Positions 21,403 through 34,563 of a stretch of 64,000 bases of DNA are shown piece by piece; position 1 is the stretch's first letter; the number at the start of each line of letters is the position of its first letter. This stretch comes from Brienomyrus brachyistius (taxonomy: Eukaryota; Chordata; Actinopteri; Osteoglossiformes; Mormyridae). Under the pieces are notes generated by a model. The model saw nothing but the letters and a program-made list of their open reading frames with translations, was not told the origin of the DNA and ran no database searches. Location: the NCBI RefSeq assembly GCF_023856365.1, contig NW_026042687.1, forward strand, positions 1-64,000, in the 5' to 3' direction. Made by a program: the position numbers and the translations under genes.

Positions 21403-23131
21403 CCACATGCCTGCTTCTGTTTTTCCTGTGACTAGGAGATGTTTTCAGCTGTTGTTGCTTATTGTCTCAACTACTTTATTTTTTTCATCAAAAAACGTGC
21501 CGTAGCTTTTCTCATCGGGAAGAATAATTGTGGAAAGCTGAAGTGGAAAAACATTCATAGCAAATTATTATTATTCACAGATCATTATAAAGAGTCATTT
21601 TCTAAAAGCATTAAGAACAATGTAATTTGCTGTTTCAAGATATGTTTTTAAATAACTACTTGTCAGTCATAAGAAACTCTTCAACACACATGATCCGATC
21701 TTGCCACAAATCATTTTTAATCTCACTTTTGTTGCCAGCAGTTCAGACATTAATGGCTGTGTGTTGAGTTATTTTGAGGGGACATCAAATTTACACCATT
21801 ATACAAGCTGTACACTGATTACTTTACATTCTATCAGAGTTTCATATCTTTAACGTTGTCCCTTGAAAAGATATAATAAAATATTTACAAAAATGTGTGG
21901 GGTGTACTCACTTTTGTGAGATACTGTATATTAAGGGATTGATTGTCAATAATATCAGTAATTCCTGATGTAATGTTAAAAGAATAGAGCCTGTCTCACA
22001 CAGTTCTAAAACAACCTCAAAAACAGACTTACCATTTTATGTCATCATTCGTTTTCTCATCCAGGCCATTGGTTTGGGGATGATATGCAGCAGTGATCAA
22101 CGGCAGAACAGGGGCTCTGAACGCAGTATGGATTAAAAAGGAATTAACCATCTCTCTCAATATAAAATTAGGATCATTTATTCTCTACAGAGGCCCCCAT
22201 AGAATAGTGCATCCATCCCCTCACTCATGTTTAGACAGACGTAAGGCAACAGGCCAATGACATTCAGAACAGCAACAACATCAACAATTGTACAGCTAGT
22301 TTTAAAATTTAATAAAAAAGACAAACCAATTAGGTAATATTAATGAAATTATTAAAATGTGCAGATTAATAGTCAGAAATAATTTGCGATTTTAAGAGCG
22401 GAAAGGATACATTAAAACTCAATTACATTTATCCCTTAATAATTTAAAAAAAAGGTTTTTGAATTTTACATCATGATAAATGAGAACTATATGTGATTAC
22501 TAATTACTGTTGACTAATTTCCTGTCTGGACGTTTCCCTCCTCATTGTTAAAAGTCATTATATGTCTGGGTGCCAGTCAGTGGAAGCACACAGACATGTT
22601 GGCCAGCTGTCATATTCATTCAGCACCAGCCCATCAAGTAGAGAATTCAGCACCACGGACAGTGACCTGTGTTACAATGACATCAGGTCATTGGCTCTAA
22701 ATATTTTTCTAGAAATAACTAAATGGCTCTATTGTAGAAATTTCCAGCCAGAGTCTTGTGGTGCGTTCGTTTTTCTCTCGGAACTTGGAAATTCCAAATT
22801 GGGTGACATCACATCCAACAATCTCCCGTTCAAGCTAGCACAACTCGGAACAAACATGGCTGCCTCCATGAATACGCTGCTGTGTTGTTGCTTTATATTT
22901 TAGCAGTTATGGAGTAAGATTATTATTTCAGACAAATAAACAAGAAACAGGAACTAGTCAAACCACATTAAAAGCTTTATAAAGTATTTTAGTACATTCA
23001 TAGCGATATTCTTTTTTCGAGAGGCAAACAAACTACAAACAAACCAAAAACACTAACAAGTCTGGTAAAAATCTGATATTGCATGTTAGGATACTGTTTA
23101 CGGTCACAATATGGTATTCTCTAAATCGAAC
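21403..23131. other. AT-rich, no gene seen
   Basis: Long AT-rich stretch. About 22,755-22,870 and 23,525-23,650 (either side of a SINE) share AACTCGGA/GTCCGAGTTG motifs, and may be the ends of one non-autonomous DNA transposon split by the SINE. Confidence 0.4.
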
Positions 23132-23449
23132 ACGTGCTCTGGGACCCAGGTTCAAATCTCCGCCTGGGTCACATGTGTGTGGAGTTTGCATGTTCTCCCC
23201 ATGTCGTCGTGGGGTTTCCTCCGGGTACTCCGGTTCCCCCCCACAGTCCAAAAACATGCTGAGGCTAATTGGACTTGCTAAATTGCCCGTAGGAATGCAT
23301 GTGAGAGTGCATGGTGTGTGTGAGTGTGCCCTGCGATGGGCTGGCCCCCCATCCTGGGTTGTTCCCAGCCTCGTGCCCATTGCTTCCGGGATAGGCTCCG
23401 GACCCCCCGTGACCCAGTAGGATAAGCAGTTTGGAAAATGGATGGATGG
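23132..23449 (+). mobile_element. SINE family 1, head-truncated
   Basis: Starts at GTGCTCTGGGACCCAGGTTC (B-box region) and runs to GGATGGATGGG. The first ~50 bp of the tRNA-like head are missing. Confidence 0.85.
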
Positions 23450-24948
23450 GATAATAATAAATTTAACAAAATAAACATTTTTAAGGATTTGTAAAATAGA
23501 ATTAATGTTGAGTGTGTAAGCCGCCATGTTGAAATTACGTCACAGGGGCAACTCGGACAAGAAGATTCTGTCAGACATTAACGTCATAAAAGAGGCGTTT
23601 CTAATGGGAAGTGATGTTTTTCGTGACGTTTTTGTCCGAGTTGGAGTGAAATAATCAAACGCAGCATGTGTTCCTATTTGAAGAGAATATTCTATTTTTA
23701 TTCTAAGGAACTACAGAAAATCAGCTCTGCATGTGATCTCCCCTTTACTGCTCGAGCAGGGCACACGCACATCAACAAGTGTCAAGGCAGCAAGTGCATG
23801 CAAACAACTTCTCAGGACGGTTACAGTATAGGACCTTCAGAAAGAGCCAGACTGCGGCGTCATTCAGAGATTCCATTGTCTAAGGCTTGCACTAAAACAT
23901 TACAGCATATTTAAACAAAGTAGCATGGCACCTGTGTCAGAATCCCTCCCTGCCTTGTTCTGTTCTCTCTTTGTTGTCCCCATTTAGCCAGCACATGTCA
24001 CTGGCCATCCTGACTCCTCTTTTGATTGTGGGTTTTAAGGATATCAGTGGGTCTGTGTTTTCATAATTGTCCCCCAGGCCACCATGCTGCTCAGCCCTTG
24101 ATTCCAACTACAGTTGCAATCAGGTGGTTCTCAATCTACTAGGACTGTATAACAGGATTGGCCACCTGTTCTACCTTTACTCGTTCAGCCGCATTCATGA
24201 GTCTGGCCTATAGGTTATTCAAATTTTGTCCTGCCAAATTTACCGGACAGGAGGTGGACACTGCAAATGAATGTGTGAATACTCCAATACCTACATCTTT
24301 ACAAGTTACCTGAAGTGGTTTGGTAAATGATTGTGAGGTTGGAAGTCCTTCTTGATGTCTGTTTGCAGCTCATCCACCAGCAACTGCACGAGTTGTCGCT
24401 CCCAGAGGGAATCCCACTCTCGGTCCGCTGGAGGGTCCATCTCACTGTAGCTGGAGTATGTTTCCATCAGTCACTTGGCGTGGGGCTCACAGAATTTACC
24501 AGGCTCCTGTTTAATCTGACGCACCTTAGTCCAGTCCATGCATCTGGGGAACTTCTCTGAAAATCTCTGGCAGATTCTTTGCAGCTATACTTGATATTGG
24601 GTACTTGCCGCAACTAAGTAATGGGTTGTTGAATCAAAGTCCCGTTCCATGTCAAAAATAACCCCATTTTAGGGTTTTGTTAAACAACTGGTCTAATTTG
24701 GATGCAGAGGTTCTGCACGGAAGGCCCAGTCTCTGAAGGGCTGTGGCATAGCGAGGCCTGTTCTGCCTGGAATCCGGCAGGTCACTGGCAACATCCCCCA
24801 ACTCCTTCATCTATAAGGTCGGGAAACCAGAACGTTTACTCCCCCTTATGGATAAGGACATACCAACGTTGGGGCAACTCCTGCTGCCTGAGTCTTCAAC
24901 CAAGTCCAAAACAAAAGTATACAATGTTAGGAAGGGTAATTCAATGGT
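23450..24948. other. No gene seen
   Basis: Mixed repeat-derived sequence; open frames here are short and have no recognisable motif. Confidence 0.4.
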
Positions 24949-26491
24949 ATGAGACTGAAACTAGAAACTGTAAATCGGATGGAGTTAAATAGCAATACTG
25001 TGGAAGAGGCATGGGAATTTTTTAAAAGCACATTGTTGCAAGTGCAAAAGAACTTCATACCTGTTTCCAGAAAAACTAAATCTAGGAAACTGCAACCAAG
25101 CTGGTGTCATGACCTGCTTGTACGATCCTCGTGTGTGCCACGCCCCCTCATTAACCATGTGTGCTGCCCCGATTGTAACCAGCTGTTTTCTGTCAGTTTG
25201 AGTAGTCCTGTGTATTTAGTCCACATTCAAGTCTGTTTCCCCAGTCCTGTCATTGAAATCTCTCGCTGTTGGTACCTGTTTTCATCAATAAACCCTCATT
25301 CCCGACTCTCCGTTTCCCGGATCCTTGATTCCTCGCTTCCTGCCTGTTCGTCCAGCACGCGATGTCACAGGTGGTTTACTACGAAAATTAAGAATAAAGT
25401 CAGGAGCAAAAGGGCTTTCTTCCACAAATGGAAATTAACTAATGATTTCAAAATAAAGCAGGAGTATCTAAGTCTACAGGTTTAGTTAATAACAGTTATA
25501 AGGATGACGTTAAAAGTTTCTTCCAATATTTTAACTCCGAAAGAGCTCTAAAAGCTGAAAATCACTCATTTGCAGGATAGTAAGGGCCTTATAATTGAAA
25601 ATGAAATTGATATAAATGAGTTTAATGATTATTTTACAATGGCTGTTCACAGTAGAATAGCTTACCACCATTTAGTACAAATACAACGATGTCTATGACC
25701 AATATATGTATAACTGAGGCTGATGTGGTACAAAGCCTAGCTAAGCTCAAAATAAATAAATCGCAAGGCCCTGATGGCATCTTATCTATAGTTTTAAAAG
25801 AGATGAGGGGTATTATTAGCCAACCTTTAACTTTACTATTCCAGAAATCATTATCTGCTGGTGTGGTATCTTCTGATTGATGTTAGATCATGTCTCATGT
25901 CCAGAGAGGCTACAACAGGATCTGGATTTAATTAGCGACTGGGCTCATACGTGGCAGATGAAATTTAACATAGATAAATATAAGGTAATCCATGCAGGGA
26001 GCAGAAATATAGTAAATATAGTAAAGTACAGATATTTTATGGGTTCCACTGAAATAAAGGTAGCTGATTACGAGAAAGATCTCGGTGTGTATGTTGATAC
26101 TTCCATGTCCCACTCTTGCCAGTGTGGGGAAGCATTAAAAAAAGGCAAAAGGATGTTGGATTAAACTCCACACACCTAGAGATGTAAGTCAAGAGAAGTG
26201 ATGCTACGATTATATAATTCCTTGGTAAGATCCCACCTAGAATACTGTGTGCAGGTTTGGTCACCATACCTTCAGAAGGACATTGCTGCCTTGGAAAAGG
26301 TGCAACGTAGGATGACTAGAATGATTCCTGCACTTAGAGGAATGTCTTATGAGGAGAGGTTCGCTGAGCTGAATCTGTTTAGCCTCAAGCAAAGGAGACT
26401 ATGGGGGGACATGATCCAGGTATATAAGATTCTAACAGGTCGGGATGCTGTTCAGCCAAATGACCATTTCAATATTAATTTAAAATACTAG
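24949..26491 (+). mobile_element. CR1/L2-like LINE, decayed, split by an LTR
   Basis: Ordered LINE pieces on the plus strand: the endonuclease-RT linker (WEFFKSTLLQVQKNFIPV...RKLQPSW), interrupted by an LTR, then FTTKIKNKVRSKRAFFHKWK. Next come RT finger sequence ADVVQSLAKLKINKSQGPDG, a deletion over the catalytic YADD box, CPERLQQDLDLISDWAHTWQ, and the C terminus SHLEYCVQVWSPYLQKDIAA...MTRMIPALRG. It has multiple stops and frameshifts and is inactive. Related C-terminal fragments lie at 39.9 and 44.9-45.6 kb. Confidence 0.82.
25105..25369 (+). mobile_element. Solo LTR related to the proline-rich LTR element, inserted in the LINE
   Basis: Starts TGTCATGACC and ends GATGTCACA, with CCACGCCCCCT, a GTGTATTTAGTCC promoter motif and ATCAATAAAC. 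The flanking 5-mers GCTGG and GGTGG differ by one base, suggesting an older insertion. LINE codons resume directly after it. Confidence 0.75.
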
Positions 26492-26539
26492 AACTCGTGG
26501 CCATAGTGGAAATTAGCTGGAGAACATTTAAAAATGAAT

Positions 26540-27490
26540 CTGAGGAAGCACTTCAATTCAATTCAATTTTATTTATATAGCGCTTTTAACGACATGCATT
26601 GTCACAAAGCACTTTACATTTAACCGGCCAGAACCCCACCAAGCAAGCCTGAGGCGACAGTGGCAAGGAAACTCCCTCTAGCAGGAAGAAACCTTGAGTG
26701 GAACCTAGACTCAGAAGGGGACCCCATCCTCCTCTGGGCGACCAAGGAGCATGAAACTGCATTTACATTGACATTCATTAGAGTTCATATAGTTATAAAG
26801 TCCCAGTTGGTTTCATGTAGTTATATCCAGGAGTCCAGGTGCGGGTTCACACGGTGTAGTCGGCTCGGTATCAGCTCGAAAAAGAGAAGATGGAGAAGAG
26901 TTATTGCCCTACACCTAACCGGCAGGACTAAAGCAACTATGACAGCCTGCCTAAAAGAGTGACCTGGAAGGAAGCACAGGCATGAGGGTTTACAGAGGTT
27001 TTGGCGTCAAGCCACCTCCCATCCACAGCTTAAGTGATCGGCGAGAGTGGCAGGACGACAGCACCAATCCCCCCTTTCCCCTTCAATCTCAAATAACTAT
27101 GAACCTCCAGATTTCCCATTCACCTTAGAAAAGAAGATTTAACTATCCAAAAGACTGGCGAAAGAGGTACATCTTAAGCCTTGACTTAAAAGCAGAGATT
27201 GTGTCTGAGTTCCGAACACTAATAGGAAGTTTATTCCATAGCTGTGGTGCTTTATGAGCAAATGCTCTTCCCCCAAAGGTAATGTTCTTTATTCTGGGTA
27301 CGGATAGAATACCTCCATCTCGTCATCTAAGTGTATGATTCGGAACGCAAATGAGGTCACTCACATACTGCGGTGCAAGACCATTTACAGCTTTATAGGT
27401 TAAGAGCAGTGTTTTGTAGTCAACACGAAATCTAACTGGCAGCCAGTGCAGTGAAGATAAAATTGGGGTAATATGATTATATGTTTTAGT
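26540..27490. repeat. Dispersed fish repeat (LINE-associated 3' region)
   Basis: Begins TTCAATTTTATTTATATAGC. It contains GGCGACAGTGGCAAGGAAAC, AGGAAGAAACCTTGAG, GTTTATTCCATAGCTGTGG and CTGGCAGCCAGTGCAGTG. These blocks recur together in teleost genomes. A shorter relative of the middle part is at ~48,665-48,740. Confidence 0.5.
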
Positions 27491-29142
27491 TTAACTATTG
27501 CTAGTAGCGGTTCAATCAATGCTGGGAGCATCGCTGAATAATTTTGATGGAACAGGGTCTAGCATACAAGTAGATGAATTTGAAGATAAAATTAAGTACA
27601 TCAGTTCTGACTGGTTAACCAATATTCAATATTCAAAATGTTCTGTTTAATTGAGCATATTTTTGGTCAAAAAGTTTCATAAAGTCGTCACTGGAAAATA
27701 ACCAGTGGTCTGGTTATTAGTCAGCTTGGACACCATAGTAAATAGGAATCTAGGATTATTTTTGTTTATTTCAATTAGTTCTGATAGATACTAGATGATT
27801 TGGCGGCACTAAGAGCCTTTTTGTAGCTACCCATAGCCTCTTTCCATGCTAGTTCGAACACCACTAGTTTAGTATGATGCCACTTACATTCTGTAAGGAC
27901 ATAAAACTTATAGGTCCTGCAGGCCCCAACTCTGATCAGCCTGCATCAGTCTATTTCAGAGCTCCGCTGGCCCAGGCAAGACTGGACTCAACTCGTCAAA
28001 CCACCCCTTTTAAGGAAGGCAAAGGCCTGCCGGCTCCTGAGAGACTGGATAGGAATAACTGGAGCAGCACAGAAAAAGCAAGACCTTTCACCCCCGGAGT
28101 GACCAGAGTTCCACAATCAATCCACAGCAACAACAGCTGTCAGCCTCCAGACACAGACACCTTTTCCACTATAAACAGGATAACTCAGCACACATAGATG
28201 TTAGGGACAAATACACGCATGTTTGGTCTCGTTTGAATAGGCATGAGACGAGGAGTATTATACTCTCAGATTTAAGGCAGTATAGCTTTTCCTAAGAGAA
28301 ATACAGAAACTTCGGCTCAACCCACCAAACTGAGAGAGATTCTCTCATGGTAGAACAAGGGAATTACAACCACCCCCTAAAGTGATCTGATTGGCTGGGG
28401 ACTTGAGAACCAAGGTCAGCAATGCCCCTAAAATTAACCATTGACCGAAATTAGTCAGTCTTCAGAAACATGCCATCACCTGGTCTGGATACTTAAGGAA
28501 GGGCTTCAGAAGTAGTCGGGGAGTCACTCTGTAATCAGAGCTCCCGCAGAGAACTGGGTGAAAGTCTATCTGTAGTCAGATACTTTCCACAGAACTTTGT
28601 TCACTCTCAGCTGAGGAATGTGATTGTTTAATATTGTATTTGTCCAAATGTATTTACAAGTATGTGTCCACATGTCAATAATTGTATATTGTAGTATTTT
28701 TAATAAATGTTGTTTCGATTACTTTATGACTGTCTGATTTGCTAACTTCTTCATAAACTTTCCAGATTGGACTTCTATCCTTATTAGGACTATGGTGGTA
28801 AATACTATCTTGCAGCCTCTGGGTTAAATCCCATTTATTTATCCGGGTCCCAAACTTGACTGCCCAAGTTAAGTTAGGTGGATACCAAAACTACACCTCT
28901 GGAGTTCGCACACGCTGATGACAGGTACCGGTCTACCCTCTGAGGGGCGTACACACTATGTTCCTAGGCACCGGGCATAGTCCCTGAGACGCTCACATGG
29001 TAAGACAATGGGTGGCATCGGCGGAGGCCCAAAGTAAACCTCGTACAACCTTTTTTATTTTTAACTGAGCAATTTTCTCTAGTGGAATTAAGCATAGATG
29101 CTAAATAATCCGTAATGCTATCAAGTTCAGCAGAATTCGACA
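27491..29142. other. LTR-like region, unclassified
   Basis: A 107-codon plus frame ends at 28,197. Then 28,199 onward (TGTTAGGGACAA) holds GGATACTTAAGG (TATA-like), later AATAAATG at ~28,711, and a GC-rich tail to ~29,000. The arrangement resembles a retroelement LTR, but no second LTR or target duplication was found. Confidence 0.3.
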
Positions 29143-29328
29143 TTAGTTTGGTTGAAAACGATAGCTCAGGGAGGTTATCGATAAAGTTACTTGCTGTATT
29201 TGACGTGATTGTACGTTTGGCATATAGAAGCGAGTCGGGGGGCTAATATTTTGAGCAAGGGAAATATTGAACGCAATAAGATGATGGTCAGAGATAATAC
29301 TGGACTGAGGCAGTAGAGTTGAATACAT
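29143..29328 (-). mobile_element. LINE endonuclease C-terminal fragment
   Basis: The minus strand reads SSIISDHHLIAFNI, the conserved SDHxxI/V catalytic histidine motif at the end of LINE apurinic-type endonuclease domains. It is preceded by MYSTLLPQ and breaks down after ~60 codons. Confidence 0.55.
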
Positions 29329-29790
29329 GATATGAAGACAACTGGATCACAACTGGATCACGGGGGAATCATAAGCAGGGAAGAACACACAGGCAAACAG
29401 CAGCAGCAACATTAAAGGCAGGACTGAGAAGCACATTTATACAAGGCTAAGCAGGGAGCAAACTAGAGGCACCTGAAATGAGTAACACAAGGGCAGGAAG
29501 GAGAGGTAAAACAAACGCGGAACAGGCATGGCACGTTATACCACACTAGGGAGGAAACGGGAGGTTCAGGAGGGCAGGGTGTGGCAGGGATCCGTTTCAA
29601 AATTTAATTTTGGCTTGTACAAACCTTGGTAAAAGCTGCAAAAGATCGATCAACCACTTTCTGAGCTATTGTCTTAACAAACAAAGCATCTGTTGGGGTG
29701 GCGGTGTCTGGGGAATACCATGTGTAATACACCTTGTGAAGATTTATATGTAAAACAAAATATTTTTTGATTCTATCACACATATAGAAA
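29329..29790. other. Unclassified repeat-like sequence
   Basis: Purine-rich sequence (~29,340-29,600) reminiscent of a retroelement terminal region, without defined ends. Confidence 0.3.
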
Positions 29791-29794
29791 TTAT

Positions 29795-30134
29795 CCATCC
29801 ATCCATTTTCCAAACCGCTTATCCTATTGGGTCGCGGGGGGTCCGGAGCCTATCCCAGAATCAATGGGCACGAGGCAGGGAACAACCCAGGATGGGGGGC
29901 CAGCCCATCGCAGGGCACACTCACACACACACACCTACGGGCAATTCAGCAACTCCAATTAGCCCCAGCATGTTTTTGGACTGTGGGGGGAAACCGGAGT
30001 ACCCAGAGGAAACCCCACAACGACATGGGGAGAACATGCAAACTCCACAGACATGTGACCCAGGCGGAGACACGAACCCGGGTCCCAGAGGTGTGAGGCG
30101 ACAGTGCTAACCACTGCACCACCATGCCGCCCCT
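29795..30134 (-). mobile_element. SINE family 1, full length
   Basis: Complete minus-oriented copy from the CCATCC tail to the GGGGCGGCATGG head, flanked by a 12-bp duplication TATAGAAATTAT (29,783-29,794 and 30,135-30,146). Confidence 0.92.
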
Positions 30135-30146
30135 TATAGAAATTAT

Positions 30147-30712
30147 TCTAGGTTTAAATAGTAATTTAGCTGAGTAACTAGGCTGAAATTCTAGATAGTT
30201 GCAATTTTAAGAATTATTACTATTATTCACAGCTTTTAAGCATGCAGTTGGATGACGGATGGATGGATATTCAGCCACCAGAAATGCCAATTGTTGTTAA
30301 GAGGATCAAAGTCTGCAAAGTAGTATGCAGGGTTTAAGGCCAGAACACAGCATACTCTCCGACAGAAAGCATAAAGTTCACTGGGGGAATTTCTGTGGCC
30401 ACTGCCTGAACAGCATGTGTGGAGAATGTTTATGAGGGTCGAGCCATGCAGAGCTGCTGGCCCTGGCATGTAATGATGAATCACAAATCAGTTAAAAATC
30501 GGTGCAAATGCATGAAGATTTAAACCGGCTGATGTGGAAAATGAATCACTATTGTAGGAGTACTTCACAGTACTTTAACAGAAAAACTGGTGTAATATTA
30601 CATTTGATTTCACAATGTGAGTTTGACGTCAGATGTCACTGCGTATCACGTCGACATCGTACGTCAGTTTTTGGTTTTGAGCGAACGCGAGATGATGAAT
30701 GAATTTGAAACT
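30147..30712. other. No gene seen
   Basis: Non-coding; nothing supported. Confidence 0.4.
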
Positions 30713-31008
30713 GAGGACGGCACAGTGGTTAGTGCTGGCTTCGGTCCAGGGCCCTTTCTGTGTGGAGTTCGCATGCTCTCCCCGTTTTCGCCGGGGACTC
30801 CAGGTTCCTCCCACGGTCCAAAAGCATGCAGGATAGGTTGACTGGTGAGTCTAAATTGGCCCTGTAGTTGTGTGAGTGTGTGCGACCTGCGGTGTGTAGG
30901 TGACTGCCTGGGCTTGGTTCCTGTCTGCGCCCCTTGTTCCCGGGATAGGCTCCGGTCTCCCCCGCGATCCCAGTTGGGATTAAGTGGTTTCAGAAAATGG
31001 ATGGATGG
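30713..31008 (+). mobile_element. SINE family 2
   Basis: Starts ACGGCACAGTGGTTAGTGCT and ends GTGGTTTCAGAAAATGG with GGATGG repeats. It has the same architecture as family 1, but a diverged body (CCGGGGACTCCAGG; GGTGACTGCCTGGGC) marks a separate subfamily. Confidence 0.75.
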
Positions 31009-33017
31009 ACGCACCGCCCGATCTTCAATTGGCGGTGTGGCAGCATATTAGCTTTCCGGTAATCACAAACGAGGAGGAAACAGCGAGAAAAGCACAGACA
31101 AGACATAAACTGCATGCAAACATTGTAATAGACTGATAACATACACAAACAGGTCCACTGGCACCACCGTGAGCTGAGTGAAGATTATTAAAAGGGCAAA
31201 GCACGCTAAAAAGCTGCACATGCAAACCTTAGCTTATTTATTTGATTTATTTTTTTTTATTTACTTATTTTGATTTGGGATTTTTTTCAACAGTATTTTA
31301 TTCAAATTCAGTTGCACTGTTCACAACAGTGTCAACAGTTCAGAAAGATAAATATAAGAATATTTTTGAATATATTTGTCTGCAGCTCATTCTGCAAAAA
31401 ATGAGAAAATTGAACTCAGAATCGTGAATCGTATCAAATGGTGAGTTGAATGTATCGTTACATCCCTAGTTCTTACAGTAGTACTATGGTATGGTGGAGC
31501 CACATGACAGGAAGGCAGTACATTGCGAAGTCTGTTAAGAACATCATTCGCACTGAACTGCCCTCCATTGACCAGCTGTACTTTAACTGCCACAGTAACA
31601 AGGTTCAGTCTATAATCCAGGACTCTGACCACCATCCACAAACACTGACTAGCAGATTCATGAACAGCTTCATTCGCCAAACAATTCAAACCTGCAGCTT
31701 TTGCATCCCCTGTAATAGTCATTTCCACGGCAGCTGCACTGTACAGCTGTTCCTGCACTTTATCCACCACTGACCACGTATCATCCAGTTTTGTCCTGCT
31801 TTGTATCGCACTGTTTCTGCACCATGTTGTCTTGTACTCCCTTGTGTTGTTATGCACCATCTGTGTTGTTCTGAGCAGTGCCATGATGCAATATTACAAA
31901 AAGATCTTGAGGAAATGCAGAGTTCTGGAGGAGATTCTCACAGATCATGGCATGTGTTTATACTGAAGAAACTGTACAAATTGCTAGACATAAAACACAG
32001 GACTGGCAACTGTGGTACGTTTTAACACCTTGATAAAAAACTTAAAATCCATAGTAAGTAGGACAACCTCATAGAACCTTTACTAGTCATTGTTCAGAAG
32101 ATTAACACGGATTAAAAACCATTACTATGAAAGCACGCTAATCAGTTAAGTTGATTATGTGGAGAGAGAGAAAAAAAACTGTCTTTGAAAAAGATCAACC
32201 ATAGAACGAAGCTGCAGCATTGACACCCCCTAGTGGTGATTTGAAGATAGTTCTGTCTGTAGCAGCTAAGCAGTAGATTTGGCGTCAGGTGCCATGACAA
32301 ACTCAGTGCTGCTCGGTTTGAACGGCAGAAGCACAAAAATAAAGGGGGCATCTACTGCACGCCCCCCACCCTTGAAAATGGTACAAATTATCATGCAACA
32401 GTTTTCTTAAGTAAGTCTTTTTGGGCGTCTGCAGAAACCTCCACGATGCGATTGCCCTGATTAAGAAGTGCGCAGCGGATACAATTTGGGATGCATCGTT
32501 CATCCGATTTATTAATATATAATTATTAGTATGTCTATATTATTTTAGAAACGTTACTTGACGAATATTTTTCATTGAGATTGATTCCCCGTTTAAAATT
32601 TTGGTGACACTTCATATTTTTTAAGAGAGACAGACAATTTGACGCATGCAATTTGCAGAAATATGTTGTGCCGCTATAAAGTACACAGGCAGCATGACAA
32701 ACATAAGTACTCACTGAAGCCACGACATACGCCCGGCTGGCCCCAGCGGTACCCCTAAGAAGAAGGCTTTTTTCACAACCCACGACCATCACGAGGGCAA
32801 AAAAAACTGAATAGCCTAGAATTTAGTTAATTACAAGGCACATATTTATTGGAGCAAGAGCTCTAACATAAAACTACCTTGTAATTATAAAGTATTATGG
32901 CTGTGAACAATGTACAAACAGGCACAGAAAGTAAAATACTCCAAAAATGCAAAGAACCTAAATATTTTTGTTTCCACCGATTCACTCTTGATGTGTTAGG
33001 AGTCACAGTTCAGTAGC
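31009..33017. other. Repeat debris
   Basis: Contains a hAT-like non-autonomous end (ATCGTTACATCCCTAG, ~31,455-31,470) and a possible Rex1-like LINE fragment at ~31,540-31,690 (KVQSIIQDSDHHPQTL on the plus strand). No gene is supported. Confidence 0.4.
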
Positions 33018-34276
33018 CTATTCTTCAGTATCTGCATTTAAGACCACCAACTGCTCTTTCTCCTCCTTCGCTCGTCGGCTCAGAGTATTGGACTTGGTAA
33101 GTAATGTTGCCCTTTTGGTTCCAGCAGCACTCTCTGCTTCCTCTGCCATGTGCTCAGCATCCTTTTGTAAACTCTCACATACACTTTCCAGTGAGACTCT
33201 CTTCCTCTTGAGTTCCTCAAGTTTTCTTTTTTGCTTTTCGCTCATCTTTCACCTTTGGTCAGAGGCGCTTTGGTTGCTCCCCCACACACTCTGACATGGT
33301 CGCATATAAGCCTCTGTGCAACAACTGTTTCCTCTGATAAGTTGCAGGTCTCCACCTCTATTCGTTCCACTTCGGCTTGCCCATAGGACAGCAGCAGCAA
33401 GTTCTTGCAGAACATCCAGAGGTCAGGATAAGGCCCACTAACTTTTTGATGTAAAAAGACATCAACTTTGGATGGTGCTGAAGGAATGAAGGATATAAAA
33501 TCCAAGCCTTTTGCCTCATTGTGCAGGTGATTATCAGACTGCTGGGATATTGCATCACCTGTAATTACATTAATTACAGTAGATTAGATGCAGATCAACA
33601 ATGTCAATACACAGAATCACATGTAGAATAGGAAAGTGATTTATAACCCAATTTTCCTATGATACCATAAATGTGCAATCATTTAAATTTAATCTTGAGA
33701 TATCTCTAGGCTCATCAAAGAAAATATAACTGGGCTGATGCTTCTTTTCAAACACCAAGAGTCGGTCTTCTAAATACTGCTAAAATCTACGTGTTAACAC
33801 TATTCAGTTCAGGGACGGATTATGGGTTGTGTGGGCCCCTGGGTAAAACGTTCGCGAGGCCCCCCCCCCACCACCACCACCTGCACCACCACCACAACCA
33901 CCACAAGTCAAGGGCCCTTGGCAGCCAAACACCCTCCCTATAGGGTCAGGGGACCTTGTAGGCAGAGGATCAAAGAATGTAGGCCCTCTAAAATAGACAA
34001 ACGAAAATACATTGCTGATAAGCGTTGCAAATTGTTTTGGGCTTGGGGCCCACGGGCCCCCTGCACCCCAAGGGCCCCTGGGCAGCGGCCCCGCTAACCC
34101 GGTTTGTAATCCGTCCCTGATTCAGTTAGATGTGAAAAAAGAAAAGCATAATTTAAAAATAATATTCTGAACTATCCTATTCTTATCCTATGATTTACCA
34201 GCAGATATCCTGCCTGCCAACCGATTCTCCTGCGCAAACTTCTGCATGAGATTTCTCCTTTTCTGCTGGCAGTTAT

Positions 34277-34563
34277 TGTCACGATCGGGTACGGGTGAAG
34301 CGGCGATCGTGCGGGCAAGCAGGCAAGCAGGAAGCAGGAATACGGGGCAAACGGGAGTTTAATACGAGGACAGGGACCGGGAAACAGCTCACGCTTACGA
34401 ACATCAGACATTAATGACAGACAAAGCAAACTGGGGAGACCAGGACTTAAATACACAGAACAAGGCAGCAGGAAACAAGACACGACTGGGCAGGATCAGG
34501 AAATCACACGTGGGTAATTAGGGGGCGTGGCACACACGAGGAGCGGACGAGCCGGGCATGACA
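34277..34563 (-). repeat. 3' LTR
   Basis: Matches the 5' LTR except C/T in CACACGTGGG versus CACATGTGGG, a CpG transition. Preceded (element sense) by the G9 polypurine tract. Confidence 0.92.

Noticed and set aside
23033..23527. 164-codon minus frame with RLSYWVTGGPEP-like peptide, repeated at many loci
   Set aside because: Translation of SINE family 1; the same peptide recurs wherever the SINE lies.
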